A stretch of 64,000 nt of DNA. Origin: JADHLJ01 sp038118725 (GTDB lineage: Bacteria; Pseudomonadota; Alphaproteobacteria; Thalassobaculales; Thalassobaculaceae). A program made the translations under genes and the position numbers. A model generated the notes under the pieces. It did not search any database. It was not told where the DNA came from and was given only the letters and a program-made list of their open reading frames with translations. The stretch lies in assembly GCA_038118725.1 (NCBI GenBank), contig JAYOIK010000019.1:7735-71734 (forward strand), written 5' to 3'. The first letter of the stretch is position 1. The number at the start of each line of letters is the position of its first letter. Positions 43,035-52,243 of the stretch are shown piece by piece.

Positions 43035-44418
43035 GCGCCTGAACGATTTCCTCGCACATCTTCTTGGCGTCGGCGAATAGCATCATCGTGTTGTCGCGGA
43101 AAAACAGCTCGTTATCCACGCCGGCATAGCCCGACGCCATGGAGCGCTTAACGAACAACACCGTTTGTGCGTTCTCCACGTCCAGGATCGGCATACCATA
43201 GATTGGGCTGGTCGGATCGGTCTTGGCGGCGGGGTTGGTCACATCGTTGGCGCCGATGACAAAGGCGACATCGGTCTGGTTGAAATCCCGATTGATCTCC
43301 TCGAGTTCCAAGACCTGCTCGTAAGGCACATTCGCCTCGGCCAACAAGACGTTCATATGACCCGGCATCCGCCCGGCGACCGGGTGGATGGCGTAGCGCA
43401 CGTTCACGCCACGATCCTTAAGAATGTCACACATCTCGCGCAGGGCATGCTGGGCCTGGGCGACCGCCATGCCGTAACCCGGCACGATGATGACCGAAGA
43501 GGCGTTTTCCATGATGAAGGCCGCGTCCTCGGCGCTTCCCGACTTGATCGATTTGTCGCCCTGGGATTTCGCCGCGGCGCCGTCGGTCTCGCCGCCGAAA
43601 CCGCCGAGTATCACGCTGAAGAACGACCGGTTCATCCCCTTGCACATGATATAGGACAGGATCGCGCCAGATGAGCCGACCAGGGCTCCGGTGACGATCA
43701 GCAGGCTATTGCCGAGGGTGAAGCCGATACCGCAGGCCGCCCAGCCGGAATAGGAATTCAGCATCGAGATCACAACCGGCATATCGGCGCCGCCGATCGG
43801 CACGATGATCAAGACGCCGATAACGAGGGAGAGAATCAGGATCAGCCAGAACCCGAGCTGGGTCTGATCGCTCACGGTCCAGGCGATCAACGCGACCAGC
43901 AGGATACCGAGCGCGGCGTTCAGCGCGTGCTGCCCCTTGAAGACCAATGGCGCGCCGGTGATCAGCCCCTGAAGTTTGCCGAAGGCGATGATCGACCCGG
44001 TGAAGGTAACCGCGCCGATCGCCAGGCCCAGCGTCATCTCCACGAGGCTCGCCGGATGGATCGCCAAAAACTGGCCGATACCGTATGCCTCGGGGCGATA
44101 GAACGCGGCGGCGGCGACGAAACAGGCAGCGAGGCCGACAAGGCTGTGGAAGGCGGCCACGAGTTGCGGCAGTGCCGTCATCTCGATCTTGCGGGCGATG
44201 AAGGTGCCGATCGCGCCACCGATCACGATGCCCGCGATGATCACTTCATAGCTCAGCACGCTGGGCAGCGCGAGGGTGGTGCCGATGGCGATCACCATGC
44301 CGGCGATGCCGTACATGTTGCCCTGGCGCGAGGTGTCGGGAGAGCTCAAGCCCCTGAGCGCCATGATGAAGCAGACGCTGGAAACCAGATACAGAATGGC
44401 GGAATAATTCTCGGTCAT
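43027..44418 (-). CDS. pntB: NAD(P) transhydrogenase subunit beta
   Basis: A 463-residue PntB: about nine hydrophobic segments in the first 260 residues, then the soluble NADP-binding domain (dIII) with VIIVPGYGMAVAQAQHAL, IHPVAGRMPGHMNVLLAEA, VGANDVTNPAAKTDP and MLFADAKKMCEEIV. Together with the two PntA parts it forms the proton-driven transhydrogenase that makes NADPH from NADH. The start at 44418 (TENYSAILYLVSSVCF) is canonical; the extension to 44490 is not. It is 16 bases after the pntA C-terminal-part gene. Confidence 0.97.
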   Translation of the reverse strand: MTENYSAILYLVSSVCFIMALRGLSSPDTSRQGNMYGIAGMVIAIGTTLALPSVLSYEVIIAGIVIGGAIGTFIARKIEMTALPQLVAAFHSLVGLAACFVAAAAFYRPEAYGIGQFLAIHPASLVEMTLGLAIGAVTFTGSIIAFGKLQGLITGAPLVFKGQHALNAALGILLVALIAWTVSDQTQLGFWLILILSLVIGVLIIVPIGGADMPVVISMLNSYSGWAACGIGFTLGNSLLIVTGALVGSSGAILSYIMCKGMNRSFFSVILGGFGGETDGAAAKSQGDKSIKSGSAEDAAFIMENASSVIIVPGYGMAVAQAQHALREMCDILKDRGVNVRYAIHPVAGRMPGHMNVLLAEANVPYEQVLELEEINRDFNQTDVAFVIGANDVTNPAAKTDPTSPIYGMPILDVENAQTVLFVKRSMASGYAGVDNELFFRDNTMMLFADAKKMCEEIVQALN

Positions 44419-44434
44419 CGTGCGCGGCCCTGGC

Positions 44435-44851
44435 TCAGCGTTTCTTCTTGAACATCGATAACATGCGTTGAGTGACGATGAAGCCACCAAAGATGTTCAC
44501 GGAGGCCAGCACAACCGCGCAGAAGCCCATGATTTGCGAGAAGTTCGTCTCGGCCGGACCAGCCGCGATAAGCGCGCCGACGATGATCACCGAGGAAATC
44601 GCGTTGGTCACGCTCATCAGCGGCGAATGCAGGGCCGGGGTCACCCGCCAGACCACGTAATAGCCGACGAAACAGGCGAGAACCAAAACCGTCAGACCGA
44701 AGATGAAAGGATCAACTCCGGTGGTTTCCGGCGGCGCGCTGGTGGTGACCGACTGAGCCGCCTCTTTCACCAAACGAACCGACTCGCTGGCCAAACGCTC
44801 GGCTTCCTCCGCCAGTTGTCTGGCGCGGTCGAGCAACTGTTCGGAACTCAT
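44435..44851 (-). CDS. pntAB: NAD(P) transhydrogenase subunit alpha part 2
   Basis: A 138-residue membrane protein carrying the transmembrane portion of PntA as a separate gene, usual in alphaproteobacteria. A helical N-terminal tail (LLDRARQLAEEAERLASESV) precedes about three to four hydrophobic segments (FIFGLTVLVLACFVGYYVVW, SVIIVGALIAAG, IMGFCAVVLASVNIFGGF), ending in KKKR. HSPLMSVTNAISS is the conserved loop. It lies between pntAA and pntB in one operon. Confidence 0.96.
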   Translation of the reverse strand: MSSEQLLDRARQLAEEAERLASESVRLVKEAAQSVTTSAPPETTGVDPFIFGLTVLVLACFVGYYVVWRVTPALHSPLMSVTNAISSVIIVGALIAAGPAETNFSQIMGFCAVVLASVNIFGGFIVTQRMLSMFKKKR

Positions 44852-44887
44852 CGCTAAGCCTTTCCGATTGTCCTAGTCCGCTTAACC

Positions 44888-46099
44888 TTAATCCGCGGCC
44901 GCTTTCGTCGCCGCGCGTTTGGGTTTGCCGGCGGCCTCGGGGATGGCGTGGACCGAATCGTGCACGATCTCGCCGGCATTGGTCACCAGGGTTCCCTTGA
45001 CGATCTCGTCCTCCATATCGACGGACAAGGCGGTCCCGCCCTCGGCGATAAGGGGACTCACGAAATTCAGCAGGTTTTTGGCGTAAAGCGCCGAGGCGTC
45101 GATCGCGACCCGGCTCGGCATGTTGGCGTGGCCGATGATGACGACGCCATGCTCCTCGACGACCTTGCCGAGTTTCGACAACGGGCAGTTGCCGCCTTGC
45201 TCAACCGCGAGATCAACGATAACGGAACCGGGTTTCATCGCCTTGACCATTTCGGCGCTTACCAAAACCGGGGCGGGGCGACCGGGAATGAGCGCGGTGC
45301 AGATGACGATATCCTGCTTGGGGATCGTCTCGGCGATCAAGGCCGCCTGTTTTTCGCGATATGCCGGACTCATTTCCTTGGCGTAACCACCGGCGGTTTC
45401 CGCCTGCTTGAATTCCTCGTCCTCGACGGCGACGAAACTCGCGCCCAGACTTTCAACCTGTTCCTTGGCGGCGGGACGAACATCGGTGGCCGAGACCACG
45501 GCGCCGAGCCGACGCGCCGTCGCGATCGCCTGCAGACCGGCGACCCCGGCGCCCATGACCAGGCATTTGGCGGGCGGCACGGTGCCCGCCGCCGTCATCA
45601 TCATCGGAAAGGCCCGGCCGAACGCCGCGCCGGCCTCGATAACTGCCTTGTATCCCGCGAGGTTCGACTGCGAGGACAGCACGTCCATGGACTGGGCGCG
45701 GCTGATCCGAGGAACCAATTCCATCGCGTAGCAAGAGATGTTTCGCGCGGCCAGAGCCTCGAACAACGCGCGGTCGCGATAGGGTTCCATGAGGCAGGCA
45801 AGCGTCGCGCCGTCCTTCATCATCGCGACTTCGTCGGCCTCGCCCTTCACTGGAGCGCCCGGTCCGATCGGCTTTTGCACCTTAAGAACTATGTCGGCTT
45901 GACCGAGCACTTTTTCTGGCCCGTTCTCAACGGTGGCGCCGGCATTGGCGAAACCCGCGTCGGTAATGCTCGCGCCGATCCCCGCGCCGCTTTCCACATG
46001 GACCTCCAAGCCCAGGCCCACGAATTTCTTGATTGTGTCAGGTGTTGCCGCGACACGGTTTTCGTTAGGGCGCCGTTCCCTGACAATGCCGATCTTCAC
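44888..46099 (-). CDS. pntAA: NAD(P) transhydrogenase subunit alpha part 1
   Basis: A 403-residue soluble NAD-binding (dI) part of PntA, related to alanine dehydrogenase: KIGIVRERRPNENRVAATP at the start, the catalytic-site block SRAQSMDVLSSQSNLAGYKA, the Rossmann motif VMGAGVAGLQAIATARRLGA, and SVIVDLAVEQGGNCPLS. A Lys/Ala-rich tail (PKRAATKAAAD) ends the protein. It is first in the leftward operon pntAA-pntAB-pntB; the 426 bases upstream hold the promoter region. Confidence 0.97.
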   Translation of the reverse strand: MKIGIVRERRPNENRVAATPDTIKKFVGLGLEVHVESGAGIGASITDAGFANAGATVENGPEKVLGQADIVLKVQKPIGPGAPVKGEADEVAMMKDGATLACLMEPYRDRALFEALAARNISCYAMELVPRISRAQSMDVLSSQSNLAGYKAVIEAGAAFGRAFPMMMTAAGTVPPAKCLVMGAGVAGLQAIATARRLGAVVSATDVRPAAKEQVESLGASFVAVEDEEFKQAETAGGYAKEMSPAYREKQAALIAETIPKQDIVICTALIPGRPAPVLVSAEMVKAMKPGSVIVDLAVEQGGNCPLSKLGKVVEEHGVVIIGHANMPSRVAIDASALYAKNLLNFVSPLIAEGGTALSVDMEDEIVKGTLVTNAGEIVHDSVHAIPEAAGKPKRAATKAAAD

Positions 46100-46525
46100 G
46101 CGTCACGCTCCCCTGGAGTTACGCTACTTGCCGGCCCACGAAGATTTGGACCAAGAAGTTGCCGGAAAATGCCGGACTGAGCGGAATAACGCAAGGCCGT
46201 ACTGACCCGAAAAGCGGATATGTGAGAGCTCGCGAGGGATCGGGGGGCGGGACGGACGGTTCTAGACCGTTTCTGGTCTTTACGGCACCGCCGTGATGGC
46301 TTTTGGTGAGTCGGTCCGCAAGGAGAAACGGCGCGGGCGATGTGGTGCATCGGCAAGCCGTTTCGACGTGGCGGGCGGCCACCAAAAGCCACCTTTCGGG
46401 CCGGTTATCGTGAACCAGGGAGGGCGTCGCGCACCTTGGCCGTGGCTCCGCCACGCCCCGCGGCACGCTCCTACCCCAGGAACACGACAACCGGTCACGG
46501 TGCTTCCGTAAAGGCCAGAAACTGT
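46100..46525. other. Intergenic region upstream of pntAA with a long inverted repeat
   Basis: No convincing gene is seen in these 426 bases; ORFs present are short, Arg/Pro-rich and lack ribosome-binding sites. The leftward promoter of the transhydrogenase operon should lie here but cannot be picked by eye. The main structure is the inverted repeat at 46401-46494. No tRNA, RNase P, tmRNA or known riboswitch signature was recognised. Confidence 0.6.
46401..46494 (-). repeat. 12-bp inverted repeat enclosing nested hairpins (candidate structured RNA)
   Basis: Read leftward, CCGGTTGTCGTG (46494-46483) pairs with CACGATAACCGG (46412-46401), 12 pairs with one G-U, closing a 94-base element. Inside are a 6-bp hairpin (CGTGGC-GGA-GCCACG) and a possible outer stem (GGAGCGT against ACGC plus TCC). 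The wobble pair favours the leftward strand as the RNA. It lies 31 bases past the lipoprotein stop and about 300 bases before pntAA. Confidence 0.45.
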
Positions 46526-47200
46526 CTAGGGAATTCGGGACCGGCGGCGTTGTTGCTCAACCCGCCGCAGTTCGGCGTTTCTAAGGCCGACCAGACGGCG
46601 CAGGCCGTCGCGGCAGGCGGTCGGCTTTGCGACCGCGCTTCCGCCGGCTTGCGATACGACTCCGGCGGCGCATTCGGTCTCCGCGCGGGCCAGCAGGTCT
46701 GCCCAATCCTCCGCGATTCGGTCGAGCTGACCGGCGTAGTAAGTGTCCCGAGCATTGGCGGACTCGAAGACATCCCGTCGCAAGGTGACCTTGACCTCTC
46801 GTGGATACTCGCCGCCGCGCCCCAAAAGTTTTCCTCGCACCGACGCGTTGGCCGGCGTGATTACTTCGCCCTCGAGCGCGCGTATCAGGAGCGGCTGTTT
46901 GCTGCCGGGAAGTATGGTGACTTGCTCGGTCCAATAACCTTGGGAGAAGCAACGGATCGTCGCGGGCCGTTTGAACCGATGGAGCGGGACCAACCGAGGC
47001 GTGGTGACCGTCATGGCCGCTCCAGCCTTGCCCGTGACATTACACCTAATGCCATCGGGATCGGAAACGATCAAGCTATCAAACGCGACCTTCGGCGCCA
47101 CCGGAGGTCTGTCCGGCAGGGGGCGAGGCTTCGACCCGCCACATCCGACGACGCCTAGGACAACCAGCAAGGAGATTAAACCGATCCTGGATCTCACCAT
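46526..47200 (-). CDS. Lipoprotein of unknown function
   Basis: A 224-residue protein with a lipoprotein signal (GLISLLVVLGVVGC, Cys near residue 20), followed by a Pro-rich stretch (KPRPLPDRPPVAP). A mainly beta domain follows (VAFDSLIVSDPDGIRCNVTG, then ATIRCFSQGYWTEQVTILPG). The C-terminal part is basic and helical with three cysteines in total after the lipobox. I do not recognise the family. The start at 47200 gives the signal directly; an extension to 47254 does not. It follows dtd in the same direction (72-base gap). Confidence 0.75.
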   Translation of the reverse strand: MVRSRIGLISLLVVLGVVGCGGSKPRPLPDRPPVAPKVAFDSLIVSDPDGIRCNVTGKAGAAMTVTTPRLVPLHRFKRPATIRCFSQGYWTEQVTILPGSKQPLLIRALEGEVITPANASVRGKLLGRGGEYPREVKVTLRRDVFESANARDTYYAGQLDRIAEDWADLLARAETECAAGVVSQAGGSAVAKPTACRDGLRRLVGLRNAELRRVEQQRRRSRIP

Positions 47201-47272
47201 GGGGAGCACTTGGTTCACCTGTCCGATTGCGTGAAACGTGTTGATCCTCGCCAAGCAATTTGCATGCCGAGC

Positions 47273-47716
47273 TTAATCACGGGTATCCAACCAGATCGTC
47301 ACCGGGCCGTCATTAACAAGGCTTACCGCCATGTCGGCGCCAAATTCTCCGGTTTCCACGGAAATGCCCAACGCCTTCAATGCGTCGGTGAACTCTTCCA
47401 ACAAGGGTATCGCGGTTTCCGGACGGGCGGCGGAAATGAAACTTGGCCGGTTGCCCTTGCGGGTATCGGCGGCCAGGGTGAACTGACTCACCACCAGGAC
47501 CGAGCCGCCGATGTCGAGCACGGAACGATTCATCTTTCCGGCATCGTCCTCGAAGATTCTCAGCTTGGCGATTTTGCCGGCCAGATGCTCGGCGTTACCG
47601 GGCTCGTCGTCGGTAACCGCGCAAAACAGCACCAGCAGGCCCTGGTCGATGGCGCCGACGCATCGGTCTCCAACGTCGACGCGGGCTTGCGATACCCGTT
47701 GTATCAACGCTCGCAT
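47273..47716 (-). CDS. dtd: D-aminoacyl-tRNA deacylase
   Basis: A 147-residue DTD, which removes D-amino acids (and glycine from tRNA-Ala) mischarged on tRNA. Both family motifs are present: VVSQFTLAADTRKGNRPSF and the C-terminal NDGPVTIWLDTRD with the cross-subunit Gly-Pro. It starts MRALIQRVSQARV, canonical. Length is normal. It is divergent from mlaA, 141 bases apart. Confidence 0.96.
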   Translation of the reverse strand: MRALIQRVSQARVDVGDRCVGAIDQGLLVLFCAVTDDEPGNAEHLAGKIAKLRIFEDDAGKMNRSVLDIGGSVLVVSQFTLAADTRKGNRPSFISAARPETAIPLLEEFTDALKALGISVETGEFGADMAVSLVNDGPVTIWLDTRD

Positions 47717-47857
47717 TGTTGTTTCCTTCTCTCGATATCGATGAGTATCATCGTTGGTGCCTGCGCCAGCCTCGCCTCGCGCCAGTCTCGCGCTACACTA
47801 GGCTAACTTCCTGGATGTCCGGTTGAAAGGCCGGTCCAGGGAATGGGGAGGTGAGTC

Positions 47858-48634
47858 ATGCGGCGCGCGATAACATGGTTGCTTGGGTGTCTGGTCGCTG
47901 TGTTTCTCGCATCGGCCCCCATCTCCGATTGTGTTGCCCAGACAGCCAGCGCGACACCGTCTCCGTCGGACGAGGATTTCTCGGATGGGGCGTCTCGGAC
48001 ACGCTCGGATCCACTTGAATTCATCAATCGGCCCATCGCCGCGATCAATCGGCTCTTGCGAGAGGGTGTTATCGACCCCGTCGTGAAGGTCTACAAATTC
48101 GTCACGCCCGACGTGGCCGAGATAGCGCTTTCCAATGCCGCGCGAAACCTTACGGAACCGTTTTCCATACTCGGCTCGCTGGTGGCTGGAGATACCGAGG
48201 GCGCGAAACTCTCGGGCTCGCGATTTCTGGTGAATACCACGTTGGGCGTCGCGGGGCTCGCCGACGTGGCGACCGAGGCCGGGCTTGAGTATTGCCGAGA
48301 GGATATTGGTCAAGGTCTGGCCAAGCAGGGCGTCGAGCCGGGCACCCACGTGGTTCTGCCGATACTCGGGCCGTCCAACACGCGTGACCTGCCGGGTGAT
48401 CTTGTCGAAGTGCTGATTACGCCCTTGCCGCCCGGCGTGACGGTGGCGCGAGCCGGCGTTGAATACGCCGAGAAACAGGAATCGGTCGAGAAACTGACCG
48501 AGGGGGCCGTCGATAAATATGTGGTCGAGCGCGAAGCCTATGAACAGCACCGCCTCTATCAAGTGCAGATTACCTGCAAGGTTCCCGAGGAAGGCATCGG
48601 AGAGAAAAAGCCCGCGTCGGCGAAATCAGACTAA
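47858..48634 (+). CDS. mlaA: MlaA (VacJ)-family phospholipid-removal lipoprotein
   Basis: A 258-residue MlaA-family protein. An N-terminal signal (AITWLLGCLVAVFLASAP; lipidation at the Cys of ISDC is possible) precedes DPLEFINRPIAAINRLLREG, AARNLTEPFSILGSLVAGD, GSRFLVNTTLGVAGLADVA, GTHVVLPILGPSNTRD and a charged tail. MlaA sits in the outer membrane and extracts mislocalised phospholipids for return by the Mla transport system. No other mla gene is adjacent here. It precedes ctaA by 63 bases. Confidence 0.92.
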   Translation: MRRAITWLLGCLVAVFLASAPISDCVAQTASATPSPSDEDFSDGASRTRSDPLEFINRPIAAINRLLREGVIDPVVKVYKFVTPDVAEIALSNAARNLTEPFSILGSLVAGDTEGAKLSGSRFLVNTTLGVAGLADVATEAGLEYCREDIGQGLAKQGVEPGTHVVLPILGPSNTRDLPGDLVEVLITPLPPGVTVARAGVEYAEKQESVEKLTEGAVDKYVVEREAYEQHRLYQVQITCKVPEEGIGEKKPASAKSD

Positions 48635-48697
48635 GCGGCTCTTTCCTTGGTTTCGCGTCTGAACTAAACCCATGGGGTTTCATCCTGTACCCACGCC

Positions 48698-49759
48698 ATG
48701 CGGAGGCGTTTCTTGTTGCTTCTAGAGTCGCGCGACGCCGATCGAGTGATCGGCTTCTGGCTTTTCGGGGTCGCCATGATGGTGGCGATCATGGTCGTCA
48801 TCGGTGGGATTACCCGCTTGACCGGGTCTGGGCTCTCCATGGTGGAGTGGCGCCCGTTGCTGGGGTGGCTACCGCCTTTGAGCGACGAGCAATGGACGCG
48901 GGTCTTCGCGCTTTACCAGAACTCGCCGCAATACCTGCAAGTCAATTCCTGGATGGGATTGGAGGAGTTTCGACGAATTTTCTGGTGGGAGTACATTCAC
49001 CGGCTCTGGGGACGGTTGATCGGCCTGGCGTTCGTGCTGCCATTCGCGTGGTTCCTTGTTCGTGGAAAGGTTCGCCGAGGTCTAAAACTCCGGCTTTTTA
49101 TTCTGCTGCTGCTTGGAGGGACACAAGGCGCCGTTGGTTGGTGGATGGTGAAAAGCGGGCTCGTTGATGATCCCGCCGTGAGTCAGTATCGCCTGACGCT
49201 GCATCTGGGCCTGGCATTCGTGATTCTCGGCGCCTTGTTGTGGAGCGGGTTTGACCTCACGCTCGGCTCAACCGCGCCGAGAGCGCCTCGATTCCTCTAC
49301 GGTCACGCGGTACTGGCCTTATTCTGTGTGTCGGCGACCGTATTGGCCGGCGCCTTGGTGGCCGGGCTTGATGCCGGTCTGATCTACAATACCTTCCCAT
49401 TCATGGACGGCGATATCGTGCCCGAGGACTATGCGCATTTGTCGCCCTTCTGGTTGAACCTGACCGAGAACCCGGCCGCGGTTCAGTTCCATCATCGGGT
49501 CGCCGCGACGGTCTCGGTGCTGGTCGTTCTTGTCTTGCTCCTGCGGGTGACACGATCGGACCTGCCGGCCGAGCGTCGACTACCGGTGCATCTCCTGGCT
49601 GGGTTGGCGCTCATTCAGGCGGCGCTGGGGGTTACGACGCTGGTATTCGTCGTACCCCTGGACCTCGCGGCGGCGCACCAGGCCGGCGCGGTGGCGCTAT
49701 TCGCTGCGGCTGTTTGGGTCACCCATGGTTTTCGCGGCGTTGAAGGGGCGGGGCGATGA
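48698..49759 (+). CDS. ctaA: Heme A synthase (COX15/CtaA family)
   Basis: A 353-residue membrane protein with eight hydrophobic segments. It hydroxylates and oxidises heme O to heme A for aa3-type cytochrome oxidases. Family marks are GGITRLTGSGLSMVEWRPL, the heme-ligand region WWEYIHRLWGRLIG, RLTLHLGLAF, VQFHHRVAATVSVL and AAHQAGAVALFA. The TTRLTGSGLS-type motif and tryptophan-rich loop fit the type 2 (proteobacterial) enzymes. Its stop overlaps the next gene start (49756-49759). Confidence 0.95.
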   Translation: MRRRFLLLLESRDADRVIGFWLFGVAMMVAIMVVIGGITRLTGSGLSMVEWRPLLGWLPPLSDEQWTRVFALYQNSPQYLQVNSWMGLEEFRRIFWWEYIHRLWGRLIGLAFVLPFAWFLVRGKVRRGLKLRLFILLLLGGTQGAVGWWMVKSGLVDDPAVSQYRLTLHLGLAFVILGALLWSGFDLTLGSTAPRAPRFLYGHAVLALFCVSATVLAGALVAGLDAGLIYNTFPFMDGDIVPEDYAHLSPFWLNLTENPAAVQFHHRVAATVSVLVVLVLLLRVTRSDLPAERRLPVHLLAGLALIQAALGVTTLVFVVPLDLAAAHQAGAVALFAAAVWVTHGFRGVEGAGR

Positions 49760-51036
49760 TTGACACGGATCTCGGAACCAAGATCCTGCACGCGGTCGAT
49801 GCCGGTTTTGACGAGCAGATCGAGTTCACCCGGGAACTCGTCCGTAAACCCTCGACCCGCGGCAACGAAGCGACGGCCCAAGATTTGATGGCCGAGGGGT
49901 TCGGACTCCATGGCTTCGATATCGACCGGTTCAAGCTAGACCCGGAGGAGTTGGCGCGGCAGCCGGGGTTCTCGCCGGCGGCGGTCAGCTACGAGAACGC
50001 ATGGTCGGTGGTCGGCTCCTGGCGTCCGGCAAGCCCGAAGGGCCGATCCCTGGTCATGAACGGACATGTGGACGTGGTTCCGACCGGGCCCGCCGACCTC
50101 TGGACCTACCCACCTTTCGAGCCGATGATCGACGGCGACTGGATGTACGGTCGGGGCGCCGGCGACATGAAGTCGGGAACGGCGGCGATGATCTTCGCGA
50201 TGGCGGCGCTGCGTCGCGCGGGGGTAATGCCGGCGGCGACGGTTCACATGGAGTCGGTTATCGAGGAGGAATGCACCGGAAATGGTGCATTATCCTGCAT
50301 GTTGCGCGGCTATGACGGCAATATAGTGCTCATTCCGGAGCCGAGTGATGCCCATCTGATGAGTGCCCAGGTCGGTGTGATCTGGATGCAGGTGACGGTC
50401 CGCGGCATCCCTGTGCATGTTTCGGTCGCCGGCACAGGACAAAACGCGATCGAGGCCTGCACACCGCTTTTCTCGGCGCTGCGCGCGCTTGAGGAGGAGT
50501 GGAATCGAGACGACGCGAAACACGACGCCTTCGCCGATCTGGATCACCCGATCAACGTGGTCGTAAGCAAGATCGAAGGCGGTGACTGGACGTCTAGCGT
50601 GCCGTCCTGGTGCCGATTCGACGTCCGGGTGGGGCTGTACCCGGATGTGGAAGTCGCTGAGATTCAACGGCGATTGGAAGCAGGTCTCGCGGAGGCGTCC
50701 CGCGATCACCCGTTCCTGTCGAACAACCCGCCGAGCATCGCTTGGCATGGTTTTCTCGCGCCCGGCTATGTTTTACGGGGCGGAGAGGAAGCGCAACAAG
50801 TGCTGGAACGAGCACATGAGAAGGTTTTCAAGGCGCCTTTGCGTCGGACCGCCTTCACCGGTTTGACCGATGCCCGATTCCGGGGGCTTTACGGATCCAC
50901 GCCGGGTCTGGTCTATGGAGCTACCGCCGAAAACATCCATGGAATAGACGAACGGGTGAGCCTGGAATCATTACGGCGGCTGACCCAGTCCATGGCGTTG
51001 TTTATCGCGGATTGGTGCGGCGTCGAAGCGGTGTGA
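49756..51036 (+). CDS. M20-family peptidase/deacylase (ArgE/DapE type)
   Basis: A 426-residue metallopeptidase-type hydrolase. Metal-binding blocks are LVMNGHVDVVPTGPADLW, YGRGAGDMKSGTAAMIFA and ESVIEEECTGNGALSCML. The dimerisation domain includes VRGIPVHVSVAGTGQNAIEA. The final ligand region is near GATAENIHGIDERVSLESL. ArgE/DapE relatives cleave N-acyl amino acids; the substrate here is unknown. It is translationally coupled to ctaA, an unusual partner, with no shared pathway obvious. Confidence 0.9.
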   Translation: MIDTDLGTKILHAVDAGFDEQIEFTRELVRKPSTRGNEATAQDLMAEGFGLHGFDIDRFKLDPEELARQPGFSPAAVSYENAWSVVGSWRPASPKGRSLVMNGHVDVVPTGPADLWTYPPFEPMIDGDWMYGRGAGDMKSGTAAMIFAMAALRRAGVMPAATVHMESVIEEECTGNGALSCMLRGYDGNIVLIPEPSDAHLMSAQVGVIWMQVTVRGIPVHVSVAGTGQNAIEACTPLFSALRALEEEWNRDDAKHDAFADLDHPINVVVSKIEGGDWTSSVPSWCRFDVRVGLYPDVEVAEIQRRLEAGLAEASRDHPFLSNNPPSIAWHGFLAPGYVLRGGEEAQQVLERAHEKVFKAPLRRTAFTGLTDARFRGLYGSTPGLVYGATAENIHGIDERVSLESLRRLTQSMALFIADWCGVEAV

Positions 51037-51077
51037 CATCGCGCCGCCGCTTGCGGCGGGAGGGTCTCGACCGGGTG

Positions 51078-51365
51078 TTAGGAAGCGGCCGACGCCTTCT
51101 CGATCCGACGCTTGATCACGCGGGCTTCCGGGCCAAGCTCGGAGTTCCGGGCGCCTTTCAGGAACGCATCCAGGCCGCCGTTATGCTCGATCGTGCGGAT
51201 CGCGGATGTCGTCAGACGAAGTCGAACCGGGCGACCCAGTGCTTCGCTCATCATGGAGGTCCGCTGCAGATTCGGCAGGAAGCGACGACGGGTCCGGTTC
51301 TTGGCATGGCTGACATTATTTCCCGTCAACACGCCCTTACCGGTGATTGAACAACGCCGGGCCAT
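51078..51365 (-). CDS. rpmB: 50S ribosomal protein L28
   Basis: A 95-residue L28 with ARRCSITGKGVLTGNNVSHA, KNRTRRRFLPNLQRTSM and RLRLTTSAIRTIEHNGGLDA. The start at 51365 is canonical; the frame to 51392 is an extension. Length suits the alphaproteobacterial form. A GC hairpin with a two-base loop (51044-51059) lies between this stop and the convergent peptidase gene stop, but has no T tract. Confidence 0.97.
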   Translation of the reverse strand: MARRCSITGKGVLTGNNVSHAKNRTRRRFLPNLQRTSMMSEALGRPVRLRLTTSAIRTIEHNGGLDAFLKGARNSELGPEARVIKRRIEKASAAS

Positions 51366-51501
51366 AGTCCCGTCCTCCAAACTTGCAAGCATCCGAGTGT
51401 TCCGCGCGCGGCATAACGCGAACGGAAGCGCGGCATATACGGCAGAGCGCGCCGCTCGTCAAGGACCGGTGGAAAAATTTTCCGGATTCGAGCGGCCCGC
51501 G

Positions 51502-52023
51502 TCAGTCACTCTCGACCAGCGCGATTGGCGGTAGCGGTCCGCCAACCCGGACGCTGGCCCCACCATGCACGAGCTTCTCCTTGACCGGGGACGAGAGGAC
51601 AATCGAAGTCGTGGTGTCTCCATAATGCCTGAGTTGGGCGATCACGTGTTCCAAATGCACCATGGAGGAGACGATCACCTTGATCATATAGCTGTCCTGC
51701 CCGGTGATGTGGTGGCACTCCATGATTTCGCTTAGCGTATGGGCGACGGTGGCGAGCCGTTGATGGTGCTCTCCGGTGGTTTTCAGATGAATGAAGGCCA
51801 ATATCGGGTAGCCAAGCTTCGACGGATCCACGATCGCGCGATACGCGGTTATCAGACCGTGGTCTTCCATCCGCCGCACCCGCTCCGCGACCGCCGGCGA
51901 GGACAGACCGACGCGCCGGCCGAGCTCGCTGAAGGAAAGACGGGCGTCGTCCTGCAAAACCCGTAGCAGTTGCCAGCCCACGGAATCGAGCTGTGGATCG
52001 GTGCTCAAGGCAAAATCCCCCAT
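51502..52023 (-). CDS. Lrp/AsnC-family transcriptional regulator
   Basis: A 173-residue Lrp/AsnC protein: N-terminal winged helix (LDSVGWQLLRVLQDDARLSF, ELGRRVGLSSPAVAERVRRM) and C-terminal RAM ligand-binding domain (AFIHLKTTGEHHQRLATVAH, HHITGQDSYMIKVIVSSMV, HYGDTTTSIVLSSPV). These regulators respond to amino acids. No amino acid gene is directly adjacent; it is divergent from an RHH protein gene (220 bases apart), which it might control. Confidence 0.92.
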   Translation of the reverse strand: MGDFALSTDPQLDSVGWQLLRVLQDDARLSFSELGRRVGLSSPAVAERVRRMEDHGLITAYRAIVDPSKLGYPILAFIHLKTTGEHHQRLATVAHTLSEIMECHHITGQDSYMIKVIVSSMVHLEHVIAQLRHYGDTTTSIVLSSPVKEKLVHGGASVRVGGPLPPIALVESD

Positions 52024-52243
52024 TCCTCATGATGTGTCCTTTCAAGGTCTTATCAGGGGCCGGGTTAAGTCAAGCCAATTACCGGTCGGAACATCGAAAC
52101 GTGTTGAGATTAAAAAGATATTCACTCGAAAACCATTTTCACGGGCAATTGGTAATTATCATTGCACTGAAGGTAGAAATCGAGCTATCGTCCGCACACG
52201 ATGGTGTGTAGGTATCATACGTGCTGAAAAGCGAGGAGCCGCC

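Noticed and set aside
44948..46180. Long rightward ORF of 410 residues opposite pntAA
   Set aside because: It mirrors the pntAA coding frame and contains no family motif; pntAA is certain.
46401..46494. 4.5S (SRP) RNA or RNase P RNA
   Set aside because: The conserved GGAA tetraloop region of SRP RNA and the conserved core of RNase P RNA are absent.
46340..47158. Rightward ORF of 272 residues across the pntAA upstream gap
   Set aside because: It overlaps the lipoprotein gene on the other strand and has no ribosome-binding site or family motif.
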